This document shows, in pieces, positions 23,287 through 33,850 of a stretch of 64,000 nucleotides of DNA. The position numbers were made by a program, and so were the translations under genes. Position 1 is the first letter of the stretch. Each line of letters opens with the position of its first letter. The stretch covers positions 2,728,001 through 2,792,000 of the forward strand of contig CM059621.1 in the NCBI GenBank assembly GCA_030435675.1, given 5' to 3'. The notes under the pieces are model-generated. The model was not told where the DNA came from. It ran no database searches and saw only the letters and a list, made by a program, of their open reading frames with translations. Source of the DNA: Steinernema hermaphroditum. Its lineage: Eukaryota; Nematoda; Chromadorea; Rhabditida; Steinernematidae.

Positions 23287-24377
23287 CACTGCTGGACAAA
23301 AGTATAGGCCACCCCCCTTATTCGGCAGTTTGGAGGGCTAGCGGCCACTTTTGAAAATACCGGCTACCCCACGTGAAAAAGCGTCGCGAAAAACATAGGT
23401 TCTATGGGGAAAGACGGAATCCCTGGAAGAGAAACAAATGTAAAAACGTTCAAATAAATCTGAGACCCATTTTCAGCTGCACAAAAGTATAGGCCACCCT
23501 AGACATTTTCTTCGCATTTAATTCGTATTTAATTCGTAACAAGCCCTGTTTTCACTGTTATTTACTGGAACTGTGTTTCAAGGCTACTGTGCTGCAATGG
23601 GTCGAGTGTGCGTCTTACAGAGGTCGGAAAGGACAAAATTTAAGAGCTCCATTCTGGACACATGTCCAAATGGAAACATGATAGGCAGATGGCCACACCT
23701 TCTTCGCTAACAGACTCCAAACCACGCAAAACACCGTTTTCGGCGCCGCAGATTACATAAGAGTAAAAATTATACCATTTCAGTGCTTATAGGCATCACT
23801 CCCCCTTCAAAACTTAGAACCCCAACGTGACCTGCATTCTTGTTCGGGTCCCAGAACGATTTGGCAGATGGAATTTTCAGCTTATTCCATCACTACCACG
23901 TTGTAGAGCGTATAAGAAAACCCCTTCCGGTCATCTTCTGCTAATTATCTAACATTACGGATGAAAGACAGCCGGGTTTTCCAAAATCTTTTGAAAAACG
24001 ACCTTTTTCCATTGTAAATTCCATGTTACTAGATGTCCACGGCCAGAATTCGCATTTACTCCGTTTTTCATGAGATAAAACCGAAGCAGGGGTTTTCGCA
24101 TACGCTCTACAATGTGGTAGTGATGGAATAAGCTGAAAATTCCATCTTCCAGATCGTTCTAGGACCCGAACAAGAATGCAGGTCACGTTGGGGTTCTAAG
24201 TTTTGAAGGGGGAGTGATGCCTATAAGCACTGAAATGGTATAATTTTTACTCTTATGTAATCTGCGGCGCCGAAAACGGTGTTTTGCGTGTGTTTTGCGT
24301 TTGGAGTCTGTTAGCGAAGAAGGTGTGGCCATCTGCCTATCATGTTTCCATTTGGACATGTGTCCAGAATGGAGCTC
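23287..24377. mobile_element. Non-autonomous Tc1-like element with IR/DR-type left end (right end lost)
   Basis: After a TA (23285-23286) the left end CACTGCTGGACAAAAGTATA is repeated 187 bp further in as CAGCTGCACAAAAGTATAGG (from about 23471). Next comes a long inverted repeat whose arms are 23644-23928 and 24084-24377, starting GAGCTCCATTCTGGACACAT and closing with its complement. The core words (CACCGTTTTCGGCGCCG, TTCGGGTCCC, GTAGAGCGTAT) recur in the element at 25.4-26.9 kb. No transposase is present. The matching right terminal repeat is not found after 24377, so the element is truncated. Confidence 0.65.
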
Positions 24378-25430
24378 TCAACTGTCTGGGCCCATTACTA
24401 CCACGGAAGCAGTGCGTTATCTAAGGGACTTCTATAGCGGAAATCAGTTCGTCTGATCTGCATATTTACAACTGGTTAAGTGGTGTTCTGGTCTAGCTCG
24501 GACTTTACGCGAGCGTTTTAGTAACAACATCTTGGGCGCACTTCCTGTCATTCCTTATATGTAGTTATCATCCCTCACCTTACCTTTATGTCGCATGGCT
24601 ACTTAAGAAATGTCACGCGGAAATTGATGTCAATTTGCGGATCATATAAAAGACTGGGAGGTCATTCGCTTGTCAGTAGCTCTGTTCATCACACAAGCGG
24701 TCTTTTGCAGCAAATCTCGATCTTCTCAACGAAACACCTGGATAGAACGGAGAATCATATATTATAAATGATGAATGTCCTTCATAGTTGCATATTTACT
24801 AAGATACTGTAATAATACCTCTTAATAAAAATCAAAAAACTGCTTAGAGATACGGCTCACTTTACTTGTCCAGGGTACGACAGAGCTGCCGTCGCATAAC
24901 GGGGCAAGTCTTGCATTTAAAACAGGATAAGTAGGCTAACGTCATGTTGCACTGTGATACGCGACATCGAAATTAGTATTTGGTCATGTTTACACTTTCT
25001 GTTATTGTCTGAAGTCAGAAATCAATCAAATTTCACAGTGTTCAGTAATCGAAACAGCAGCTGTACATCATTTTCAGAGCAGCATACGGACTCTCTGATG
25101 TTCCAAAATGTGGAGTTCCCAGTCAGAACATGTTCGTCGGATACGAAATGTTTCCCGCTAATGTTCTTAGTTGTGGGCAAACATGATATCAGATATCGTC
25201 TGAGTTTCTTACTCCTACAAAATATTAGCGGCCCATGGCACTCTAGGTATGTCAAAAAATATGCCTTTTTAGTATGCCTGGAGTGCCCGTGGGCAGCTAA
25301 TGTTTACGCCGAACATACTCCGACACTTCTTTATGTGCGTCTTGTGGTTCGCGGTCTGCCTTGAATCTTGTTCTGTGTTCTTCTGTCCTTCCATGTACAG
25401 ACGCTCTACACAGGCAGTACGCCTCACTTA
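24378..25430. other. Intergenic between two repeat elements
   Basis: No gene is supported. The 136-codon frame at 24954-25364 has no motif. Confidence 0.4.
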
Positions 25431-26855
25431 CAGTGGCGGCCATATAAATAGATACACCCCAGCGGAGAACTTTTAGTTGCCCAGTTATCCTTGTTTTTGT
25501 TGTATTACAGGGAAGTAATAGGCACTAGTAGGTGCAGAATTTACTGGGACATCTGAATATGCTGACAATTTTTCGTTCGGGACCAAAAAACGGCACCAAA
25601 GAACGTAATACGTTCGGACGGCTCAAATCTGGCGCGGCCACATAAATAGATACACAGTTGTATTTCATCAGATATGTCTCAAGAACATTAATACTTGGTA
25701 GAATAGGCCTTATTAGGGATAAGAGCTTCACAATGCAACTGCGAATGAGAATCCACCAATCCCAAAAAATTCAAAAAGTTACTGTAGGGCCCGTTTTAAA
25801 GAAACTTCGGGCTTTTCTGTACGAAAATTACCTGCGAATCGGCTAAAGCCATGTATAACACCGTTTTCAGCGTCGAAAATTACATATACGAGCATATTAG
25901 ATCATTTTAAGTGCTTATGGGTATAATTCTCCCTTCAAAGCTTAAGACCCCAACTAGGCCTGCAGTCTTGTCAGGGTCCCGGAACGATCTGGAAGAAGGT
26001 GTTTCCGAAATTTTCTTTCATTTTCACGTTGTAGAGCGTATGCGAAAACCCCTATTTATGTTCTATCCCATTAAAAATGGAATACATGCGAAATTCGGTC
26101 GTGGACATCTCGTACCATGAAATTTACAATGGAAAAGGTCATTTTTCATAGGATTTTAGAAGATCCCGCTTTATTTGATCTGTAGTGTTAGGCAATTATC
26201 AGAAGATGGCCAGAATAGGTTTTCGCATACGCTCTGCAACATGGAATCGATGGAAAAACCTGAAACTCGCGCCTTCCAGATCGTTCCGGGACCCGGACAA
26301 GAGTGCAGGTCAAGTTGTGGTCCTAAGCTTTGAAGGGGAAGTGATGGCTAGAAGCACGTAAATGAGCTCATTTGCACGCGTACGTAATCTTCGACGCCGA
26401 AAACGGTGTTTTGCGTGGATCTATCCAGTTCTCGGGTGATTTTCATACATGAAAGCCCGAAATTTGTTCAAAACGAACCCTATGGCAAGTTCTTAAATTT
26501 TGTTGACCGTGGTGGATTCTAGGAAGCGCTGTTTTGAAGCTCTTATCCCTAATAAGGCCTATTCTACCAAGTATTAATGTTCTTGAGACATATCTGATGA
26601 AATACAACTGTTTTTTCCTTTTTACGTAGGTGTATCTATTTATGTGGCCGCGCCAGATTTGAGCCGTCCGAACGTATTACGTTCTTTGGTGCCGTTTTTT
26701 TGGTCCCGAACGAAAAATTGTCGGCATATTCAGATTTCCCAGTAAATTCTGCACCTACTAGTGCCTATTACTTCCCAGTAATACAACAAAAACAAGGGTA
26801 ACTGGGCAACTAAAAGTTCTCCGCTGGGGTGTATCTATTTATATGGCCGCCACTG
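25431..26855. mobile_element. Complete 1.4-kb non-autonomous element with ~300-bp inverted ends and nested foldback core
   Basis: It begins CAGTGGCGGCCATATAAATA at 25431 and ends with the exact complement at 26855, with TA on both sides (25429-25430, 26856-26857). The arms are about 25431-25730 and 26535-26855. The right arm carries a roughly 20-base insertion near the inner repeat. Within each arm the terminal word recurs about 205 bp inward (GCGGCCACATAAATAGATAC at about 25635), the direct-repeat-in-inverted-repeat (IR/DR) design of some Tc1-like transposons. The centre holds a second inverted repeat (about 25853-26046 with 26219-26420) homologous to the core of the 23.3-24.4 kb element. 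No coding capacity remains. Confidence 0.8.
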
Positions 26856-27059
26856 TACAGCATTTCAACCGATCTTACACACAGAATGTTGTTCCATCGA
26901 AGTACATTTTTGGTTCGAAGAAACGCAGCATTATTTAAATATGATTTACTTTGTATTTCGCCTACTTCAGACATTTAAATTCTAAAAACATTCTAATCCT
27001 GTGGGGAATCACATGGAGAAACTTGCGTTATTCTTTCAGTCTCAGCACGGTAAACGGTA

Positions 27060-28091
27060 ATGCTGCTCGACGACATCTCCCTTCCTACTTACTTCTTAAT
27101 AGGACAGATAGTCTCGGTCCTATTCATGATCACTACTGTTATCGGATGGATTGGCAACGGGTTGATCGCAGTTGTGACCATACGGTAAATAGAGAATTGT
27201 GCAGCAATGACAACTCGCACAGTCACTTTAGGTCTAAGCATTTGAGAAATAAGTGCAACGTTCTCATCGCCCTACAAGCTCTGTCCGACATCATCATGCA
27301 GATGGCCCATGTGCCTTTTACGTATTTTTCCTACGCGGAACGACTGGTGACCTTCAGTACTTGCTGGAAAATCAATTTTGTTTTCGTTTCGACAATAGAC
27401 TTCTCGACTTTACTGATGTTCTTTATCGCGCTGGATCGACTATTCTGCGCCAAATATCCACTACTATACAAAAATATTAAAGCTGGAATTTATGTAGGCG
27501 CTATCGTAGCTATAAGTCTTCTTTACTGTGCTGTATTCAAAGTTCTTACGTACCTCAGTTTGACAGAGGACGAAACACTCTGCGTTATAGCCCAAGTTAT
27601 GACGGGAGCGATGGAGAACATCTGGTTTGGATGCAGTGCAGTCATAAACATAGCCGTTGTTGTGATCTACTATCGACTAACTAAGCTGTTTAAGAACGGT
27701 ATGTAAGTAGGCATGCTATCACTGTTGATTTATAGGTTCGTCTTCCGAATATCAGAAACTCAACAGATCATTGAATGCGATCATTTTTATCTACCTCTTC
27801 GGTTGGGTAGCTACCATGTGTGGCGCGTCTATTGCTCTTCTGATTAGTCCAAAGTGAGTGCAGTAAAAAAGAAATGCGAAAAGTCGTTATATGACCTTCA
27901 GCCATCGCGTCTTCTCCGCACTTGAACTCCCAATAGGGGTGTTGTGTAACATTAACCTCGCCGCACCCTTCTTCATCTACTATTCCCGAAGCACTCTCTA
28001 TAGAAACGAATTTCGGAAGTTGTTTGGGTACAAGATCCCGGTGAGCACCATTCATAGTGTTACACCAGCTCCGGTACTCAGCTATGCTTAG
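27060..28091 (+). CDS. Srsx-like 7TM receptor
   Basis: Four exons, 27060-27184, 27232-27698, 27736-27853 and 27902-28091, all in phase, 299 residues. Helix 1 contains GWIGNGLIAVVTIRSK, the G-N-x3-A/V core of rhodopsin-like receptors. Helix 2 follows LRNKCNVLIALQALSD. Helix 3 ends with FFIALDRLFCAKYP, the (E/D)R motif region. Helix 7 carries LPIGVLCNINLAAPFFIYY and a C-terminal FRKLFG. These marks fit the Srsx family, related to peptide-type rhodopsin GPCRs. A simple short-intron structure and no lesions suggest a functional chemosensory receptor. Two large inverted-repeat elements lie upstream and downstream of it. Confidence 0.82.
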
Positions 28092-28394
28092 AGTTTTATT
28101 TCCCATATTAAACATGGTATTAAATAAAGATCGTTCTGTCGTTGGTGACTACGGAAACCGAAGCGCCTGTGAAGACTCGTGCATACTGCGGGGAGATGAC
28201 CTTAAGATACCGCTAGACCGATGGAGCGAAGCTGCGAATGTGTGTCGGTGAAAGCTTCATTCGATATAAACTAGCTACTTCTTCATATTCATATGCAACA
28301 TTCAGCAATATCCATCAAACAGATAACTGTTGTACGTATCCTAGATACCATGCGAGCATCTGCAGTCACCAGATGCGCTCTCCTAGTCAAGCCA
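28092..28394. other. Intergenic, nothing recognised
   Basis: 3' flank of the Srsx-like gene. The end of this stretch grades into the dispersed repeat starting near 28.395 kb. Confidence 0.4.
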
Positions 28395-28690
28395 CTGTCA
28401 CCGCACAGGCACTTTACACAAACTTTACACGACCTTATGTCACGTATCAAAGGCATTACGCCTTACATGACACTGCATAATAGACAGACAGAGGACATCA
28501 CTTTGCAGCAGGCTTCATCCCCGCGGCAATCGGCGAAAACTCCGGAAATGGCGATGGAACATCCTTGCGGGCGTTTGGGGCAAACGTGCATGTGTTTCGG
28601 AGAGATGAGTCCGTGGCGCGGAATCTGTTTCTTCGCTGGTCCTCAGAGCGTCGGCAATCTTCGTGACCACTACTCACGCAGCGTCGGGAG
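28395..28690 (+). repeat. Dispersed repeat family B, copy 1
   Basis: Words such as CATTACGCCTTACATGACAC, GGCTTCATCCC, ATGGCGATGGAAC and GATGAGTCCGTGG...TCTTCGCTGG recur in order at 63.29-63.64 kb (+) and inverted at 54.1-54.4 and 47.9-48.2 kb. It sits directly before a copy of the LYNYV-motif family. Confidence 0.55.
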
Positions 28691-28712
28691 TCGAATTTCT
28701 GGGATACTGTTT

Positions 28713-28880
28713 TAAAAACAAGAGTACATTCCAATGTTGCATCGTATATCAAAACGTAGTTCTTTGTCCTGTTCGGAAGCGTCTTGTTTTTAGGGACAGT
28801 GAGTGTTCACAAGCATAGCCATAATCGTAGGCCTTTATAACTATGTGGATCATTATGCAAAAACCTCATACAGTTTGCCC
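28713..28880 (+). pseudogene. LYNYV-motif family (cuticle-collagen N-domain-like), copy 1
   Basis: After TTTTTAGGGACAG (an acceptor-like site near 28801) the frame reads SIAIIVGLYNYVDHYAK. The same short hydrophobic helix with LYNYV-x-HY is found at 30.7, 35.45 and 38.66 kb. It resembles the single helix and following segment of the nematode Col_cuticle_N domain. No collagen repeat follows, so it is scored as a gene fragment. Confidence 0.45.
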
Positions 28881-28905
28881 AAAAATTTAGAGCGAATGGA
28901 CACTA

Positions 28906-29407
28906 ACAAGGGAACATCCCCAAGTGCCCGACGAGTTAGGAGCTGAGATGTGGCGCGGCTTGTAGACGGTCTTCTAACTAAGAAAACGCACATAATCTCA
29001 TCGGCCATAAATCAGTCGCGCTACCATAAAGATGGTCATGAAGTTGCAAGGTCTCCTGGTGCGATGTCCCTGACTAGTCAGAATATACGGTATTTTTGTC
29101 CGATTTTGGACGGGGTTTTTAAGGATTTCGGCATTTAGAGCCAACATTAACATTACCAGTTAACAACCATGTTCTTTTAGCAAGAAAAGGGGTCAAAAAA
29201 TGACAAAAAACTGACAAAAATACCGTATATTCTGACTAGTCAGGGACATCGCACCAGGAGACCTTGCAACTTCATGACCATCTTTATGGTAGCCCGACTG
29301 ATTTATGGCCGATGAGATTATGTGCATTTTCTTAGTTAGAAGACCGTCTACAAGCCGCGCCACATCTCAGCTCCTAACTCGTCGGGCACTTGGGGATGTT
29401 CCCTTGT
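28906..29407. mobile_element. 502-bp long-inverted-repeat (foldback) element
   Basis: ACAAGGGAACATCCCCAAGT at 28906 is mirrored by its complement ending at 29407. The two arms (28906-29100 and 29213-29407) are each about 195 bp and nearly identical, around a 112-bp AT-rich spacer containing tandem TGACAAAAA words. There is no open frame. The arms would form a very stable hairpin if transcribed. Confidence 0.8.
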
Positions 29408-29411
29408 AAGC

Positions 29412-30270
29412 TTTTATACTCAGATTAAAAAAACTCTTGGCAAAACGGCGAGTACTCCCGCCACGACTTATATGTATCGTATGTTCGTACAGCGCCGAAA
29501 TTACAATGGGATTTTTGAGTTTATGCAAGAATCGCGTGTTTTCTTCGCGTACGAGATGTTATTTCAAAAAAAACTCAACATTAAGTTGTAGATCCGTCAC
29601 TGGCGGATCGTTTGCGCCATCATTGAGCGCCAGAGATAGAATTTCCACGGAGGAGATAGCTTTCTTATCTCCCCGACTTCTGTTTTTCTCTAGTTTCTCG
29701 CCTTCTACACTGCGCGTCTTGCTCAAACTGGCACCACAGATCGCGCAGCCCGTCCTTGTCATCACAGAATCCATTTGGACTGATATGAAAGCGATTTGAA
29801 TAAGAACAATGAAAGCGAATAAAAACCGAACATTCGCGGTACGAGACCTCTGCGTGTAAATGCGATGTTCTGAGTGCATTGATCTGATCTGCGCTGAATA
29901 GCTTTCATATCGGTCCAAATGGATTCTGTGATGACAAGGTCGGGCGGCGCGATCTGTTCTGCCAGTTTGGACAAGACGCGCAGTGTAGAAGGCGAGAAAC
30001 TAGGGAAAAACACAAGTCGGGGTGAGAAAAAAGCTATCTCCTCCGTGGAAATTCTACCTCTGGCGCTCAATGATGGCGCAAACGATCCGCCAGAGACAGA
30101 TCTACAACATAATGTTTAGTTTCTTCGAAATCACACCTCGTACGCAAAGAAAACAAGCGATTCATCCACAAACTCAAAAATCCCATTGAAATTTCGGCGC
30201 TGCACGAACATACGACCTTTATAAGGCGCGGCAGGAGCCTCCGAAGAGTTTTTTTAATCTGAGTATAAAA
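29412..30270. mobile_element. 859-bp long-inverted-repeat element
   Basis: The left end TTTTATACTCAGATTAAAAA (29412) pairs with the right end AATCTGAGTATAAAA (to 30270). The arms are about 29412-29797 and 29894-30270 with some divergence, around a spacer of about 96 bp. It abuts the preceding foldback element with only 4 bases between. Apparent open frames on both strands of the arms mirror each other and are not genes. Confidence 0.75.
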
Positions 30271-30611
30271 CCGAGCCTTTTCTACTTTAGTTCGAAGTAC
30301 GTATTGTCTCAAGTCGAAACATCCAAGAAACAGGTCTCAGTCGTGGATTACCTCTCTGAACCTAGGCGGATATTCCTCTCTCAACATAGGCGGATCTCCC
30401 AGCAATCCAGAATTCCACTAAAATATTTGCAGATTACCGAATTCGAGTTACTTTTTCCGATGTTTTTCCCACGATGCCTAGAGGTCTGTCTAAAGCACGA
30501 TGTTCTGTCGACGACCTGTCGATTTTATTGAAATTGGGATTCGATTTGCATCTCCAGCTATTAACTTCAGACACATTTATCAACAGTACAACTCAACCAA
30601 CGCAGTATAGT

Positions 30612-30800
30612 AAAACAATGGGTTTCGTATCAAATCGTATTGCGTCGTTGTATGGGGAAACGTCGGCGTTTTACAATGAAGCTTCGTCTGGATAAGTAGT
30701 CGTAGTCTACCTCCTTTATCACTATGTGAATCATTATGAAGATTGTAATAGCAGCTACGTGAAAAATGTCGCTCTGTTCGGCAAGCGACTGACTGGGCCT
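30612..30800 (+). pseudogene. LYNYV-motif family, copy 2
   Basis: The frame reads VVVVYLLYHYVNHYEDCNSS, matching the other copies position by position, then runs to a stop near 30800. The upstream words (TTTCGTATCAAATCGTATTG) also match copy 1. No start or collagen repeats are seen. Confidence 0.4.
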
Positions 30801-30804
30801 TTAA

Positions 30805-33800
30805 CATAATATAACATTTATTCCGTATCATTGATTTACATCAAGCGGATCCCATTATGTTCAACCATTGGCGCAGTGTCGTTCTTCTCGCTTGGTTCTG
30901 CCACGCTTGTGTCCTCAGCGTTTTTCGGATGTCGTCTCGCCATCTTGTTCTGGGTCGTCCGAGTGGTCTCGAAACGATTGGCCTCCAGTCAGTCAGGCGT
31001 TTCGACCACTTTTCTTCGTCTTCATTTGCGAGTTTCCACGCGTATTTCATCTTTCTCTTCTTTGCAGATTCCGCCACGTCAGATATCTTCGTCACTCCGC
31101 GCAGCCAATCGTTCGTCTTCTTGTCTACGAGACGAACGCCGACCATTCGCCGCTCCATCTTCCGCTGTGCGGTCGCAAGCCTCTTGCAGGCGGACTTCGT
31201 CAGCGCCCACGTCTCCGCTCCGTACAGCATCGCTGGAAGGACGCACATGTTGAACAGGCGCCGCTTCCATCTCATCTCGGCGGTCGGATTGGTAAGGAAC
31301 TGCTTGTACTGTTTGAAAACATTCCATCCACTGCAGATTCTTCGGCTCATTTCTTTTCCATGGTCGCGAACAAGCCGGACTTCTTGACCCAAGTAGACGA
31401 AGGATTCCACACGTTCTACTTCACTTCCGTTCAGCTGGATCGACGTAGGTTCCGTTGACATCAGCTTGGTTTTATTTGCGTTTATCTTCAGTCCAACTCG
31501 CTGCGATACTTCGTTCAATTCATCCATCATCTTCTGGAGATCTTCGGCCGTTTCTGCGATGAGCGCTATGTCGTCGGCGAACCGTAAGTTTGATAGACGG
31601 CTTCCGTTGATGTTTATACCGACTTCTTCCCATTGCAGGTGCCGGAAGACATGTTCCAGTGTTGCAGTAAACAGTTTGGGGCTGATTGTGTCGCCTTGTC
31701 GTACTCCGCGTCTGATTTCAATTGGCACAGGTTCGTCGTTGATGTTCACCAGCGACGTGGCTTCTTGATATATCTTTTGCAGGAGCTTGGTAATCTGCCC
31801 CGGAACTCCTTGCTGCTGCACTGCGCTCCAAACTGCATTCAGCTCTACAGTGTCGAAAGCCTTTTCGTAATCCACGAAGACGATGAAGAGCGGGAGTCGG
31901 TATTCTCGCGAACGTTCTACTAGCTGATTGATTGCTTGTAGGTGGTCGATCGTCGAGAAGTTCTTCCGGAAGCCCGCCTGTTCCACTGGTTGCGCCGCAT
32001 CCAGTATCCTTTCAATCCGCTTGGTAAGCACTTTTGTGAGTAGCTTGTAGATTGCGGAGAGAAGTGAGATCGGCCGGTAATTCTTGAGTTCCAGTGGATC
32101 ACCTTTCTTGTGGAGCAGAATCGTCGACGAGTCGGCCATCTTCTGCGGGATCGAACAAGTTCGAAGGCACATGTTGAAGAGCTTCGTTAACCACGGTAAC
32201 AGCACATGACTTCCTGTTTTCAACATTTCGACTGTAATCTTGTCGATTCCAGGAGCCGTTCCATTCCGCATCGTCTTCAGAGCTTCTCCGACTTCACTTA
32301 TCAACAGATCCGGACATTCTTCCTGCGCCTCGTGTTCTTCATATTGAACGTCGACTGTGGAGGAATAAAGCGCTTCGTAGAATGCTTTCACCGTCCGTTT
32401 CAGTTGCGTTGTCGTCGAACACAAGTTGCCGTCGGCGTCACGGAGTCTTGTTAACCTTCTTCTTCCGACTGCAGCTTCTCTTCTCACATGTCGCAGTCCT
32501 CGGTTCCTTCGAATCGCTTCTTCGACTAGCCTTTGGTGGTGTTTTACGAGATCTTTCCTTATCTCCCGCCGAATCAGTTTGTTGAGTTCGGTAAGGGCGA
32601 TCCGTTCTGCGGCTGTTGATCTGCGATATTTCAGGTGACGACGTTGTGCGAAGAGTCGCTTCGTTTCTTCTGATAGTCGCGGCGACTTCTCTTCTGGTTC
32701 CCGGGCGAATTCTGCGGCAGACTGGACTTGTGCGACCAGATTTGCGTAATCTTCTGGAGAATCTTGCTGGTTTGCACATGGCGTCATGGTGGTGAGTGCC
32801 ATCCGGAAGAGATCCCGATTTAATCGATATTTCTTCTTCAGCGTCCGATCTTCATGCCGCATCACTTCACGTTTGGGCGTCTGGATCACTGCACGTACGA
32901 GGCGATGGTCCGAACTTGAAATACAAGAGCCAAGGACGGTCGCAGATTGGAACCGAATGAGCCTGGAAGCGAGCACGAAGTCGATGCAGTTCTTCGTGTG
33001 CCCATTTGGTGAAATCCATGTCCATTTCCTGCCTGGCCTCGCCTTGAAGAACGTGTTGACCGCTCGTAGATGGTTTTCTTCGCAGAAATCCAGAAGTTGC
33101 TGCCCACGGACGTTCCGGTCGCCGTATCCGAAGTTCCCGACTGCTTCTTCGTCATCTTCTTCTTTTCTTCCGATCTTCGCATTGAAGTCTCCGAGCAGAG
33201 CGGGATATACCCGCAATCTTGGCGCGATTGCATCCCGTAAGGTACTGCTAGCACCCCTTTGTCCAGACATACTAGCAGCCCGTAGCTCTGAACGGAGGGT
33301 CTCCAAGAGGCTGTCGTATTCATCTTCTTCATCGTCACGCGTGGCTGAGGTTGGTGGTGCATACACGGCGAACAGGCGTAGTAATTGCCGGCCGAACTTC
33401 AGGTCCAGCGCGGAGATTCGTGGCGATACTGGGCGGAAGGCTTCGACGAAGGGCTTCATTCGGCTACTGACCAGGAAACCGGTTCCGGAGACATCTTCAC
33501 TGCTCTCTGGTCCTGCGTGATAGAAGCAGAAGCCAGAGTCACTCAGCTGCAACGATCCAGTTCCTCTCCATCGTAGTTCGGTCAGTGCGATGACATCGAT
33601 GTTGATCCCTTCGAGTTCTTCTTGCAGCTCCAGTAGACGTTCACTTGACGCGAGTCGGCGCACGTTGAGCGTTCCAATTTAGAGACGGCCAACGTTGGAG
33701 GGTTGGAACATACGTGCCCCTGCTGTTCCAAAGCTTCTGGGTCACGGGGTCCGCTGGCAGTGGGGGCTGAGGGGGATGACCGACCGCTCAAAACCCAGAG

Positions 33801-33850
33801 GAGAGGGGGATAACCGACCGCTCTCCACCGCTACACAAACGAGACTCCTG
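30805..33850 (-). mobile_element. RTE-clade non-LTR retrotransposon
   Basis: The minus-strand element carries one long endonuclease-reverse transcriptase ORF (33663-30841), a GC-rich 5' leader of about 190 bp and a short 3' tail with an AATAAA signal (30822-30817). There are no long terminal repeats. The exact ends and target duplication were not determined, so the outer coordinates are approximate. Confidence 0.8.
30841..33663 (-). CDS. RTE-type endonuclease-reverse transcriptase (ORF2-like)
   Basis: A continuous 940-codon frame. The N-terminal part is an apurinic-type endonuclease: IDVIALTELRWRGTG near residue 25, then WTWISPNGHTKNCIDFVLAS and the closing SSDHRLVRA (SDH motif). The reverse transcriptase follows, with NGTAPGIDKITVEML, KNYRPISLLSAIYKLLTK, QAGFRKNFSTIDHLQ, FIVFVDYEKAFDTV, GVRQGDTISPKLF and the catalytic LRFADDIALIAE (FADD box). 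The C-terminus ends in the RPLGRPRTRWRDDIRKTL stretch typical of nematode RTE elements. The frame opens at GTG. The conserved GTLNVR begins just upstream, but an in-frame TAA lies at 33681-33679 and no ATG sits between. Translation would need the GTG, reinitiation or an intact 5' end elsewhere. The catalytic residues look intact. Confidence 0.88.
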   Translation of the reverse strand: MRRLASSERLLELQEELEGINIDVIALTELRWRGTGSLQLSDSGFCFYHAGPESSEDVSGTGFLVSSRMKPFVEAFRPVSPRISALDLKFGRQLLRLFAVYAPPTSATRDDEEDEYDSLLETLRSELRAASMSGQRGASSTLRDAIAPRLRVYPALLGDFNAKIGRKEEDDEEAVGNFGYGDRNVRGQQLLDFCEENHLRAVNTFFKARPGRKWTWISPNGHTKNCIDFVLASRLIRFQSATVLGSCISSSDHRLVRAVIQTPKREVMRHEDRTLKKKYRLNRDLFRMALTTMTPCANQQDSPEDYANLVAQVQSAAEFAREPEEKSPRLSEETKRLFAQRRHLKYRRSTAAERIALTELNKLIRREIRKDLVKHHQRLVEEAIRRNRGLRHVRREAAVGRRRLTRLRDADGNLCSTTTQLKRTVKAFYEALYSSTVDVQYEEHEAQEECPDLLISEVGEALKTMRNGTAPGIDKITVEMLKTGSHVLLPWLTKLFNMCLRTCSIPQKMADSSTILLHKKGDPLELKNYRPISLLSAIYKLLTKVLTKRIERILDAAQPVEQAGFRKNFSTIDHLQAINQLVERSREYRLPLFIVFVDYEKAFDTVELNAVWSAVQQQGVPGQITKLLQKIYQEATSLVNINDEPVPIEIRRGVRQGDTISPKLFTATLEHVFRHLQWEEVGININGSRLSNLRFADDIALIAETAEDLQKMMDELNEVSQRVGLKINANKTKLMSTEPTSIQLNGSEVERVESFVYLGQEVRLVRDHGKEMSRRICSGWNVFKQYKQFLTNPTAEMRWKRRLFNMCVLPAMLYGAETWALTKSACKRLATAQRKMERRMVGVRLVDKKTNDWLRGVTKISDVAESAKKRKMKYAWKLANEDEEKWSKRLTDWRPIVSRPLGRPRTRWRDDIRKTLRTQAWQNQARRTTLRQWLNIMGSA

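Noticed and set aside
29437..30119. Open frames of 60-120 codons on both strands
   Set aside because: They lie in the two arms of the 859-bp inverted repeat and mirror each other, so they reflect the repeat rather than genes.
30857..33576. Several plus-strand open frames of 60-240 codons inside the RTE element
   Set aside because: They are antisense shadows of the intact 940-codon EN-RT frame.
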